Positions 54,054 to 64,000 of a stretch of DNA of 64,000 nucleotides are shown here, one piece after another. The notes below the pieces were generated by a model. The model was not told the origin of the DNA. It worked only from the letters and a program-made list of their open reading frames with translations, and ran no database searches. This DNA comes from Blastococcus saxobsidens (GTDB taxonomy: Bacteria; Actinomycetota; Actinomycetes; Mycobacteriales; Geodermatophilaceae), in the NCBI RefSeq assembly GCF_010682065.1, contig NZ_JAAGWG010000023.1:28828-92827 (forward strand), written 5' to 3'. The translations under genes and the position numbers were made by a program. Every line of letters starts with the position of its first letter. Position 1 is the stretch's first letter.

Positions 54054-55627
54054 TTGCCCTGCTGGTCCTTGAACTGGTCGAAGTTCAGCTTGCTCAGGTC
54101 GGGCAGCCCCTGACCCGGCGGGAGACCGGGCATGCCGCCGCCGAAGGGGTTGGCGCCCCCCGGGAAACCGGCGCCCGGCGGCAGGCCCGGCGCACCCACG
54201 GGACGGCGGGCGGGGCCGCCCTTGGCCTTCCCCTTGCCCTTCTTGCCCTTGCCGCGCGCGGCCTGGGCCTGCTGCTGCCGGCCGCGCTGCTTCTTCGACA
54301 TGGGGCCCATGCCGGGCAGGCCCATGCTGCCGGCCATCTGGCTCATCATCTTCTGCGCCTGGGCGAACCGCTCCAGCAGCGCGTTCACGTCGGTGACCGT
54401 CATGCCCGAACCGTTGGCGATGCGCACCCGCCGCGAGGCATTGATGATCTTGGAGTTGACCCGCTCCTCCGGCGTCATCGACCGGATGATCGCGGTCACC
54501 CGGTCCAGCTCGCGGTCGTCGACCTGCTTGAGCTGCTCCTTCATCTGCCCGGCGCCCGGCAGCATGCCCAGCAGGTTCGCGATCGGGCCCATCTTGCGGA
54601 TCGCGACCATCTGCTCGAGGAAGTCCTCGAGGGTGAAACCCTCGCGCGAGGCGAGCTTGCCGGCCATGCGCTCGGCCTGCTCGGCGTCGAAGGTCTTCTC
54701 GGCCTGCTCGATGAGCGTGAGCACGTCGCCCATCCCGAGGATGCGCGAGGCCATCCGCTCGGGGTGGAAGACGTCGAAGTCGGTGAGCTTCTCGCCGGTC
54801 GAGGCGAACATGATCGGCTGCCCGGTCACGTGGCGGACCGAGAGCGCCGCACCACCGCGGGCGTCGCCGTCGAGCTTGGTGAGGACGACGCCGGAGAAGC
54901 CGACGCCCTCCTGGAACGCCTGCGCCGTGGTGACGGCGTCCTGGCCGATCATCGCGTCGACGACGAACAGCGTCTCGTCGGGCTGGACGACGTCGCGGAT
55001 GTCGGCCGCCTGCTGCATCAGCTCGGCGTCGATGCCGAGCCGGCCGGCGGTGTCGACGACGACGACGTCGTGCATGGTGCGGCGGGCGTGGTCGATCGAG
55101 TCGCGGGCGACCTGCACCGGGTTGCCGACGCCGTTGCCCGGCTCGGGTGCGTAGACGTCGACGCCGGCCTGGCCGGCGACGATCGACAGCTGGTTGACCG
55201 CGTTGGGGCGCTGCAGGTCCGCGGCGACCAGCAGCGGGGTGTGCCCCTGCTCCTTGAGCCAGCGGCCGAGCTTGCCGGCGAGCGTCGTCTTACCGGCACC
55301 CTGGAGGCCGGCCAGCATGATGACGGTGGGCGACTGCTTGGCCAGCCGGACGCGCCGGGTCTCGCCACCGAGGATCTTGATGAGCTCCTCGTTGACGATC
55401 TTGACGACCTGCTGCGCGGGGTTCAGCGCCTGGGAGACGTCGGCCCCGCGGGCGCGCTCCTTGACCGCGTCGATGAAGGCCCGGACCACCGGCAGCGCGA
55501 CGTCGGCCTCGAGCAGGGCGATGCGGATCTCGCGCGCCGTCGCGTCGATGTCGGCGTCGGAGAGCCGACCCTTGCCCCGCAGGCCGGTGAAGACCTTGTC
55601 GAGGCGGTCGGAAAGGGTCTCGAACAC
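54050..55627 (-). CDS. ffh: Signal recognition particle protein Ffh
   Basis: The GTPase that binds signal sequences and 4.5S RNA. The 525-residue protein has the N domain (residues 1-90), G domain with GLQGAGKTT, DTAGRL and TKLDGDARGG, and the Met-rich M domain (about 300-440; KMMSQMAGSMGLPGMG). A Gly/Pro-rich, basic tail (PGGANPFGGGMPGLPPG) is long, as is common in actinobacteria. No ffs RNA was found in the window. Confidence 0.95.
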   Translation of the reverse strand: MFETLSDRLDKVFTGLRGKGRLSDADIDATAREIRIALLEADVALPVVRAFIDAVKERARGADVSQALNPAQQVVKIVNEELIKILGGETRRVRLAKQSPTVIMLAGLQGAGKTTLAGKLGRWLKEQGHTPLLVAADLQRPNAVNQLSIVAGQAGVDVYAPEPGNGVGNPVQVARDSIDHARRTMHDVVVVDTAGRLGIDAELMQQAADIRDVVQPDETLFVVDAMIGQDAVTTAQAFQEGVGFSGVVLTKLDGDARGGAALSVRHVTGQPIMFASTGEKLTDFDVFHPERMASRILGMGDVLTLIEQAEKTFDAEQAERMAGKLASREGFTLEDFLEQMVAIRKMGPIANLLGMLPGAGQMKEQLKQVDDRELDRVTAIIRSMTPEERVNSKIINASRRVRIANGSGMTVTDVNALLERFAQAQKMMSQMAGSMGLPGMGPMSKKQRGRQQQAQAARGKGKKGKGKAKGGPARRPVGAPGLPPGAGFPGGANPFGGGMPGLPPGQGLPDLSKLNFDQFKDQQGK

Positions 55628-55706
55628 AGCACGTCCTCACAGAGCTCACGGGCGCGGGCTCGCCGCGCCACCTGCTCCCAGCGTATCGAGGGAGCGGCGA
55701 GGGCGT

Positions 55707-55898
55707 TCAGGCCGCGCGGGCGGCGGCGACGACGACCGGCAGGACCGCCGCGTCGCCGGTGACGACCGCGGTGCCGCAGTCGGCGCAGATCCACTCGGGG
55801 CACTCGCCGCCGTCGCCGCTGTGGCCGTCGATGCAGGGCGGCTGCACGAAGTCCCGCTCCTCCTCGCAGGTGGGGCAGGCCCACTGGCGGCTGTCCAC
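55707..55898 (-). CDS. Small zinc-ribbon protein
   Basis: A 63-residue protein with two Cys pairs, CPTC near residue 8 and CADC near residue 38, plus intervening Cys residues in PPCIDGHSGDGGECPEW. This suggests one or two zinc ribbons. The tail is Ala/Val-rich. No function is known. It lies alone between ffh and glnD on the same strand. Confidence 0.7.
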   Translation of the reverse strand: MDSRQWACPTCEEERDFVQPPCIDGHSGDGGECPEWICADCGTAVVTGDAAVLPVVVAAARAA

Positions 55899-55980
55899 GA
55901 CGGGCTCCTCTCGACAGATGGGACCGGTCCGTCCCGACCGCCTTCGACCGTCGCACGCCCCTGTGACAGAACCGAGGACA

Positions 55981-58341
55981 TCAGGGCGGCGTGTCGGCCC
56001 CTCCCCCGCTCCGGGTGGCGGTGATCAGCGCCGCGTCCACCCGCTCGCGCTGCCCCGGGTCCACCGGCGAGCCCGAGGGGTTGCAGACGTAGAAGCAGTC
56101 GACGGCATCCCCGCCCAGTGTCTCGATGCGGGCGCCGGTCACGTCCAGCCCCTCGCCCGCGATCGCCGCGGTGAGCCGGTAGAGCAGGCCCGCGCGGTCG
56201 CCGGCGCGCACCTCGACGATCCCGGTCGCGTCCCCGCTGACCTCCCCGTTGTGCCAGGAGATCCGCGGCGGCGCAGCACGGCCGTCCTGCCGGTAGTCCG
56301 CCTCCCGTTGCCGCAGCCGCTCGGCCAGCGGCAACGTGCCCTCCAGCGCGGCCCGGACGCCGTCGGCGAGGATCTCCGGCACCGGCGCCCGGCCGAAGCG
56401 GGGGCGGACGGAGAAGACGCCGGTGCCGTAGCCGTCGGCCACCGTCATCTTGGCCGCGCGCACGTCCAGCTGGTTGAGCGCCAGCACACCGGCGCAGGTG
56501 CTCAGCAGCCCGGGGCGGTCGGGGGCCCGCACGGTCACCTGCTGGCCGTCGGGGACGTCGGCGATGCCGACGGTCACCGCGCCGCCGGCGTCGCCGGCCG
56601 CGGGCAGCTGCGCGCTCACCTGGGCGCTGGTCGGGTGCAGCACCGGCGCGGGCACCGCCGACGGCGTCCCGCCCAGCTCGCCCTGCACCCGGGCGACCAG
56701 GGCCGCCACCAGGTGGGCCTTCCACGGCGACCAGGCCGACGCGCTCGTGGCCGCGCCGTCGGCCTGGGCGAGCGCGTGCAGCAGCTGCAGCACCGAGGCG
56801 TCCCGGCCGATGGTGTCGGCGACCCGCTCGATGGTCGCCGGGTCGTCGATGTCGCGCCGGGTGGCGGTGGCCGGCAGCAGCAGGTGGTGGCGCACCAGGG
56901 TCGCCAGCGTGGCGACGTCGTCCGGCGCGAAGCCCATGCGGGTCGCGATCTCGGCCGCCACCGGCTCCCCCACCACGCTGTGGTCGCCCGGATAGCCCTT
57001 GCCGATGTCGTGCAGCAGCGCCGACATGAGCAGCAGATCGGGCCGGTCGACGTCGCGGGTCAGCTCGCTGGCCGCGGCCGCGGCCTCCACGAGGTGCCGG
57101 TCGACGGTGAACCGGTGCCAGGGGTGGCGCTGCGGGAGCGACCGCACGCGGTCCCACTCCGGCAGCAGCCGGGACAGCAGGCCCTCCTGGTCCAGCTGCT
57201 CCAGCACACGCACCGCCGCGCGCCCGCTGGCCAGCACCCGGAGGAAGGACCAGCGCGCCTCCGGCGGCCACGGCTCGGGCATCGGCGGGCTGTGCACCGC
57301 CAGCACCTTGAGGGTGTACGGCGAGAGGAGGAGGTCCGCGCGGGCGGCGGCCGCGGCGGCCCGCAGCGCCAGGCCGGGGTCGGCCGCGGGGCGCGCGTCC
57401 CGGGCGAGCACCACCTCGTCGCCCTGCCGGACGACGCCCTCGGCCAGCGGCTCGCGACGCACCCGGCGGTACCGGCCCCGGGGACGGCGGACCAGCGCCG
57501 ACTCGACCCGGCGCCACGTCTCGTCGGCGACGAACGCCAGCCGGCGACCGGCGAGGCTGACCTCGCGCAGCAGCGTGTCCTCGTCGGCGAGGCCGAGCGC
57601 GTCGGCGACCGGCCGCTGCTCCTGGCGCACCAGCACGTCGGCGGCCCGGCCGGAGCGGCTGCGCAGCTCGTCGCGCACGTCGAGGAGGAAGGCGTAGGCC
57701 TGCTCGGCCTCGGCGCTGGGCTCGTCGGCCAGCTGGGCGGCGGCGACCGCGCGCAGCACCTGACCCTCGCGCAACCCGCCGTAGGCCTCCTTGAGGTCCG
57801 GTTCCAGCAGGAAGGCCAGCTCCCCGAGCTGCCGGCCGCGCTCCCGGCGGAGGTCGCGCAGTTGCGGCAGCAGCCGGGAGGCGTGCTGCCGCCAGCTGGC
57901 CAGGGTGGCGGCGCGCAGCCGCCCGGCCAGCTCGGCGTCCCCGGCGACCAGCCGGGCGTCGAGCAGCCCGAGCCCGGCCTTGGGATCGGTCGAGGCGACG
58001 GCGACGGCCTCGGCGACGGACCGCACCGAGTGGTCCAGCCGCACGCCGGCGTCCCACACCGGGTACCAGAGCGCGTCGGCGATGGCGGCGATCTCGGGTC
58101 GGCCGTCGTGGACCAGCACGAGGTCGAGGTCGCCGTGCGGGGGCAGCTCCCGGCGGCCGAGGCTGCCGACCGCCACCAGGGCCAGCCCGTCGGTCCCCGT
58201 GCGGGGTGGCGGGCTCCCCCGGCGCGCCTGCGCCGGCGGGGTGCCCCCGACGGCATCGGCGAGCAGCCCCGCCAGCCACCCGTCGAGGGCGGCGACCCGC
58301 TCGGCGCGGCTCAGCCGCGGCAGCGCCTGGGTGTCCAGCAC
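55981..58341 (-). CDS. glnD: [Protein-PII] uridylyltransferase/uridylyl-removing enzyme
   Basis: The nitrogen sensor that modifies and demodifies PII. The 786-residue protein has a nucleotidyltransferase motif GSLGRRELPPHGDLDL (D71, D73; Gly where many have Ser), the GlnD helical linker, an HD domain with LLHDIGKGYPGDHS near 436, and two C-terminal ACT domains (about 615-690 and 722-780; VRAPDRPGLLSTCAG, VRAGDRAGLLYRLTA) that sense glutamine. In actinobacteria the homologue may adenylylate PII. It follows glnB after a hairpin. Confidence 0.94.
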   Translation of the reverse strand: MLDTQALPRLSRAERVAALDGWLAGLLADAVGGTPPAQARRGSPPPRTGTDGLALVAVGSLGRRELPPHGDLDLVLVHDGRPEIAAIADALWYPVWDAGVRLDHSVRSVAEAVAVASTDPKAGLGLLDARLVAGDAELAGRLRAATLASWRQHASRLLPQLRDLRRERGRQLGELAFLLEPDLKEAYGGLREGQVLRAVAAAQLADEPSAEAEQAYAFLLDVRDELRSRSGRAADVLVRQEQRPVADALGLADEDTLLREVSLAGRRLAFVADETWRRVESALVRRPRGRYRRVRREPLAEGVVRQGDEVVLARDARPAADPGLALRAAAAAARADLLLSPYTLKVLAVHSPPMPEPWPPEARWSFLRVLASGRAAVRVLEQLDQEGLLSRLLPEWDRVRSLPQRHPWHRFTVDRHLVEAAAAASELTRDVDRPDLLLMSALLHDIGKGYPGDHSVVGEPVAAEIATRMGFAPDDVATLATLVRHHLLLPATATRRDIDDPATIERVADTIGRDASVLQLLHALAQADGAATSASAWSPWKAHLVAALVARVQGELGGTPSAVPAPVLHPTSAQVSAQLPAAGDAGGAVTVGIADVPDGQQVTVRAPDRPGLLSTCAGVLALNQLDVRAAKMTVADGYGTGVFSVRPRFGRAPVPEILADGVRAALEGTLPLAERLRQREADYRQDGRAAPPRISWHNGEVSGDATGIVEVRAGDRAGLLYRLTAAIAGEGLDVTGARIETLGGDAVDCFYVCNPSGSPVDPGQRERVDAALITATRSGGGADTPP

Positions 58342-58380
58342 GACTCCCCCTGGAAGTGATCGACCGTGGAAACAGCGGAC

Positions 58381-58416
58381 GCCGGCCGGGAGAGCGATGT
58401 CGCTCCCCCGGCCGGC
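58381..58416 (-). terminator. Hairpin between glnB and glnD
   Basis: 17-base arms (58381-58397 and 58400-58416) with one mismatch and a two-base loop. It should attenuate transcription from amtB-glnB into glnD. Confidence 0.7.
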
Positions 58417-58443
58417 GCCGTCAGCTACTGCCGACGCCGCGGC

Positions 58444-61041
<2,598 letters not shown>

Positions 61042-61045
<4 letters not shown>

Positions 61046-61350
61046 CCCGCCGCGGCCGCACCCTCTGGATCGTCGGCGTCACGGTGGCCCTCGTCGTCGC
61101 CGGCGTCGTCAGCTGGTACGCCAGCTCCTCCCCCGACGGCCTGGAATGGGCCGCGGAGCGGGCCGGCTTCGCGCACACCGCGGAGGACAGCGCGGCCGCC
61201 GGTTCGCCGCTGGCCGACTACCTGTGGAACGGCGAGGAGAACCGGCTCTCCGCGGGCGCGGCCGGGATCGTCGGTGTGCTGGTCACGCTCGGGCTCGCCG
61301 GCGGCGTGACCTGGCTGGTCCGCCGACGCGGCGTCCCCGGCCAGGGCTGA
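61042..61350 (+). CDS. PDGLE-domain CbiN/NikN-like subunit
   Basis: A 102-residue protein with two membrane helices (about residues 8-26 and 72-92) and the conserved SSPDGLEWAAE in the extracellular loop. It aids metal loading of CbiM. ATG at 61042 overlaps the cbiM stop by four bases. Confidence 0.88.
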
Positions 61351-61351
61351 G

Positions 61352-62134
61352 GTGGGCGCGGGCCACGGGGCCTCCCTGACCGCCCGCTACCTGCCGGGCG
61401 GCACCGCCGTCCACCGGCTGGAGCCGCACACCAAGCTCGTGGCGGTGCTCGCCTTCGCCGTCGTCGTCGTGCTGACGCCGGTGCAGGCGCCCTGGGCGCC
61501 GGCCGCCTACGCCGGCTACCTGCTGGCCGTGCTGACCGTGGCCGCCGTGGCCGGGGTCGGTCCCGCCCGGTTGCTGCGCGGCCTGGTGGTGGAGGTGCCC
61601 TTCGTGGCCTTCGCCGTCCTGCTGCCCTTCGTGGCCCGCGGGCCCGAGGTCCAGGTGCTCGGGCTGTCGGTCTCGCAGAGCGGGCTGGCCGCCGGCGGCG
61701 GGCTGCTGGCCAAGGCGACGCTGTCGATCCTTGCCGCGACCGTGCTGGCGGCGACGACGGAGCCGCGGGCCCTGCTGCGCGGGCTGGAGCGGCTACGGCT
61801 GCCGCAGGTGCTCGTGCAGATCCTGATGTTCATGATCCGCTACGCCGACGTGGTCGGCGGCGAGCTGCACCGCATGCGGGTGGCCCGGGAGTCCCGCGGC
61901 TTCACCGGCGGCGGCCTGCGCGGCCTGCGGGTCCTCGGCGCAACCGCCGGAGCGCTGTTCGTCCGCTCCTACGAGCGCGGTGAGCGGGTGCACCTGGCCA
62001 TGGTCAGCCGCGGCTACACCGGCAGCCTGCCCGGGAGCCCGGCCGCCCCGGTCGCCCCCGGCTCGTGGGCGCTGGCCCTCAGCCTCCCCCTGGCGGCAGC
62101 CGCCGTGCTGCTGACCGGGATGCTGCTGGGGTGA
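61352..62134 (+). CDS. cbiQ: ECF transporter transmembrane subunit CbiQ
   Basis: A 260-residue T component with about five helices. The two coupling motifs that contact the ATPase are ARESRGF and MVSRGYTG in the C-terminal cytoplasmic loops. GTG at 61352, one base after the previous stop. It scaffolds CbiM and CbiO. Confidence 0.92.
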   Translation: MGAGHGASLTARYLPGGTAVHRLEPHTKLVAVLAFAVVVVLTPVQAPWAPAAYAGYLLAVLTVAAVAGVGPARLLRGLVVEVPFVAFAVLLPFVARGPEVQVLGLSVSQSGLAAGGGLLAKATLSILAATVLAATTEPRALLRGLERLRLPQVLVQILMFMIRYADVVGGELHRMRVARESRGFTGGGLRGLRVLGATAGALFVRSYERGERVHLAMVSRGYTGSLPGSPAAPVAPGSWALALSLPLAAAAVLLTGMLLG

Positions 62135-62889
62135 GCGTTCCACCGCCGTCCCTGCTCGTGGAGGACCTCGCCTTCGCCTATCCGGACGGCCACCAGGCGC
62201 TCTTCGGCGTCGACCTGCGGATCGAGCAGGGCGAGCGGGTGGCGCTGCTCGGCCCGAACGGGGCCGGGAAGACGACGCTGGTGCTGCACCTCAACGGCAT
62301 CCTGCGGGCCGGCCGCGGCCGGGTGACCGTCGCCGGGCTGCCGGTGGAGAAGCGCTCGCTGCAGGAGGTCCGCCGCCGGGTCGGCATCGTCTTCCAGGAC
62401 CCCGACGACCAGCTGTTCATGCCCACCGTCGGCGAGGACGTCGCCTTCGGGCCGCGCAACCTCGGCCTGCCCGAGGACGAGGTGACCGCCCGGGTCGCCG
62501 AGGCCCTCGCCCAGGTGCGCATGGCTGACGCGATCGACCGCGCGCCGCACCACCTCTCGTTCGGCCAGCGCCGGCGCGTGGCCGTGGCCACGGTGCTGGC
62601 GATGCGGCCGGAGATCGTCGTGCTGGACGAGCCGTCGTCGAACCTCGACCCGGCCGGGCGGCGCGAGCTCGCCGAGGTGCTGGCCGAGCTGCCGGTGACG
62701 CTGCTGATGGTCACCCACGACCTGCCCTACGCCGCCCAGCTGTGCCCTCGGTCGGTGATCCTCGACGGCGGCGTCGTCGTCGCCGACGGGCCCACGTCGG
62801 AGGTGCTGGCCGACGCGCCGCTGCTGGCCGCCCACCGCCTGGAGCTGCCCTACGGGTTCTCACCCCGGCCGACCGCACCGCCCGGCTGA
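62131..62889 (+). CDS. cbiO: ECF transporter ATPase CbiO
   Basis: A 252-residue ABC ATPase. Walker A GPNGAGKTT (41-49), Q-loop FQDPDDQLF, signature LSFGQRRR (Phe instead of the usual Gly, a variant seen in this family), Walker B IVVLDEPSSNLDP and switch His in MVTHDLP. GTG at 62131 overlaps the cbiQ stop by four bases. Completes a cbiMNQO operon. Confidence 0.93.
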   Translation: MSVPPPSLLVEDLAFAYPDGHQALFGVDLRIEQGERVALLGPNGAGKTTLVLHLNGILRAGRGRVTVAGLPVEKRSLQEVRRRVGIVFQDPDDQLFMPTVGEDVAFGPRNLGLPEDEVTARVAEALAQVRMADAIDRAPHHLSFGQRRRVAVATVLAMRPEIVVLDEPSSNLDPAGRRELAEVLAELPVTLLMVTHDLPYAAQLCPRSVILDGGVVVADGPTSEVLADAPLLAAHRLELPYGFSPRPTAPPG

Positions 62890-62900
62890 GACCGGCGGGC

Positions 62901-62933
62901 GGGGCGGCAGCACCCCCGTAGCGCTGCCGCCCC
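62901..62933 (+). terminator. Hairpin terminator after cbiO
   Basis: Perfect 11-base arms GGGGCGGCAGC (62901-62911) and GCTGCCGCCCC (62923-62933), beginning 11 bases after the stop. Confidence 0.7.
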
Positions 62934-63101
62934 CCAGGGGCTCGCGGTGCTCCCACCGTCACCCACCGGACCGGCCCGCCGTGGTCAGGGACGGGCGGCA
63001 CTCCAGAGGTACCGCCGTCCGGGCCTTTCCGTCCCGTTCCCGGGCCGGTTTTGCGGTACTTTGCGCCGCATCGCGGGGGGCTCGGGGTCAACGGGAGATG
63101 C

Positions 63102-63869
63102 ATGTCCAGCACGACGGATCCGTTCGTCCGCCAGATCACCTGGCTCGTGAACGCCCATGGCGGCCGCGACCAGCTGTCGAAGGTCTCGGGCAGCCTCGTC
63201 AGCCCCCGGACGCTGGACAACTGGTGCCGCGGGCGGTACCCGCGCAACGCCGTGACCGGCGCCGTGCGCGACCTCGACGCCTGGGCGCTCCAGCACTCCC
63301 CCGGCTACCCCGACGCCGCCGGGGCGCCACGCCTGGTCGAGACCTGCGGCCCCCAGCCGGCCGCGACCCCGACCCCAGCGGTGACGGCACCGGAGACGGC
63401 GACGCAGACCGCACCGGAGCCCGTACCGGAGTCCGCCACCGCGCCGGGACGGCCCGGGTGGCGGCGGCCGTGGGTGCTGGCGGTCGCCGCGGCACTCGTC
63501 GTGGCCGGGACCACGACCGGCTTCCTGCTGCTGGGCGAGGACGAGCCCGAGGCTCTCCCCGCCCTGCCGAGCACCGGGGACGGCCGGCTGCGCCCGGAGA
63601 CCACCGGGAGCCTCGGCGCCAACACCTTCTCCGACCCCCGGACGCTGCAGGGGCAGGCCCAGAAGATCCCGCCGGACACCACAGTGCAGGTGCGCTGCCG
63701 CTACTACGCGCCCAGCATCCCGAGCGTGATGCCCGACGGCTTCTGGTACCTCGTCGACTCCGGCGAGTGGGCCGGGCGCTGGTCGCCGGCCAACTCCTTC
63801 ATGAACGGGGACGTGCCCGGCGAGCCGACGCTGCACAACACCGACTTCGACGTGCCGGTCTGCCGCTGA
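63102..63869 (+). CDS. Membrane-anchored protein with an N-terminal helix-turn-helix
   Basis: A 255-residue protein. Residues about 8-65 look like a DNA-binding or helical domain (QLSKVSGSLVSPRTLDNWCRGRYP). A Pro/Thr-rich linker (about 75-120), one membrane helix (about 128-147) and an extracytoplasmic domain (about 155-255) with two Cys residues (RCRYYAP, VPVCR) follow, perhaps an SH3-like fold. ATG at 63102 has GGGAG upstream. A cytoplasmic HTH linked to an outside domain suggests sensing, but the family was not recognised. Confidence 0.65.
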   Translation: MSSTTDPFVRQITWLVNAHGGRDQLSKVSGSLVSPRTLDNWCRGRYPRNAVTGAVRDLDAWALQHSPGYPDAAGAPRLVETCGPQPAATPTPAVTAPETATQTAPEPVPESATAPGRPGWRRPWVLAVAAALVVAGTTTGFLLLGEDEPEALPALPSTGDGRLRPETTGSLGANTFSDPRTLQGQAQKIPPDTTVQVRCRYYAPSIPSVMPDGFWYLVDSGEWAGRWSPANSFMNGDVPGEPTLHNTDFDVPVCR

Positions 63870-63876
63870 GCACAGC

Positions 63877-63915
63877 GGCGCTCGCTGCGATGCTCCCGCG
63901 GCTGTCAGCCGACGA
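63877..63915. repeat. 39-base direct repeat, unit 1
   Basis: Identical to 63962-64000 (GGCGCTCGCTGCGATGCTCC and on to CAGCCGACGA). It is the 3' half of the dispersed repeat, so the window edge holds a tandem arrangement. Confidence 0.75.
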
Positions 63916-63935
63916 TGCCCACTTGGTCGGCTTCC

Positions 63936-64000
63936 GCGCCGCGGTCCGCTCCTCGCTCGCTGGCGCTCGCTGCGATGCTCCCGCGGCTGTCAGCCGACGA
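63936..64000. repeat. Dispersed repeat copy at the window edge
   Basis: Full-length copy matching 16597-16649; its end 63962-64000 duplicates 63877-63915. It is cut by the end of the window. Confidence 0.7.

Noticed and set aside
54050..55627. A 4.5S (ffs) RNA near ffh
   Set aside because: No long GC hairpin with the conserved GGAA tetraloop region was seen near the gene.

Overview
The window is a very GC-rich chromosome segment from an actinobacterium. The gene order matches the conserved actinobacterial block running trmD, rplS, lepB, rnhB, DUF2469, yraN, yifB, dprA, xerC/whiG, M23, rpsB, tsf, pyrH, frr, cdsA, rlmN, dxr. Together with the WhiG-type sigma factor, LAATG sorting signal, DUF2631 and DUF2469 proteins, this points to a high-GC group such as Geodermatophilaceae. 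That family assignment is an inference; no 16S gene is present.

Region by region. At 1-16.5 kb: dxr (partial), a DUF2631 membrane protein, a sortase-substrate/LCP pair, VIT1, rlmN, PPK2, a hydrolase, TrmH and DUF2332 enzymes, a DUF952-GNAT fusion, then cdsA-frr-pyrH-tsf-rpsB, an M23 peptidase and a methyltransferase. At 16,653-33,321: an apparently intact Tn7-like transposon of 16,669 bp. At 33.3-44.5 kb: whiG, xerC, dprA, yifB, yraN, an inserted four-gene operon that looks type VII secretion-related, DUF2469, rnhB and a degenerate response regulator. At 44.6-51 kb: lepB, rplS, NUDIX, trmD, rimM, khpA, rpsP, rraB, proS. At 51-64 kb: a LytR-type LCP protein, an amidohydrolase, ffh, glnD-glnB-amtB, and an ECF nickel/cobalt transporter with a Nur-box-like operator.

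The centrepiece is the transposon. It is bounded by a 5-bp target duplication TCGTC and by TGTGAC termini with 22/26 matching terminal bases. Five TnsB-site-like repeats lie at the left end and seven at the right. It encodes TnsA, TnsB (DDE), TnsC (AAA+) and a 616-aa TniQ/TnsD-like targeting protein, with no TnsE and no Cas genes. The right end lies 3 bp beyond the stop codon of the whiG-type sigma factor gene, and the target duplication overlaps that stop codon. This suggests that the 3' end of whiG is a TniQ-recognised attachment site. Cargo is defence-like: a type III-type methylase/helicase-nuclease pair with an OLD-family ATPase-TOPRIM nuclease, and a DUF4062 protein paired with a zinc-ribbon protein. 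The 409-bp control region between cargo and tnsA holds a perfect palindrome, a second spaced half-copy and a 12-bp tandem repeat at the tnsA ribosome binding site.

The host genes form tightly packed operons with many 4-base ATGA/GTGA overlaps. The main groupings are translation and membrane biogenesis, nitrogen signalling (AmtB, PII, GlnD) and metal uptake. A short dispersed repeat occurs in the dxr leader, next to the transposon's left flank and at the window's right edge.
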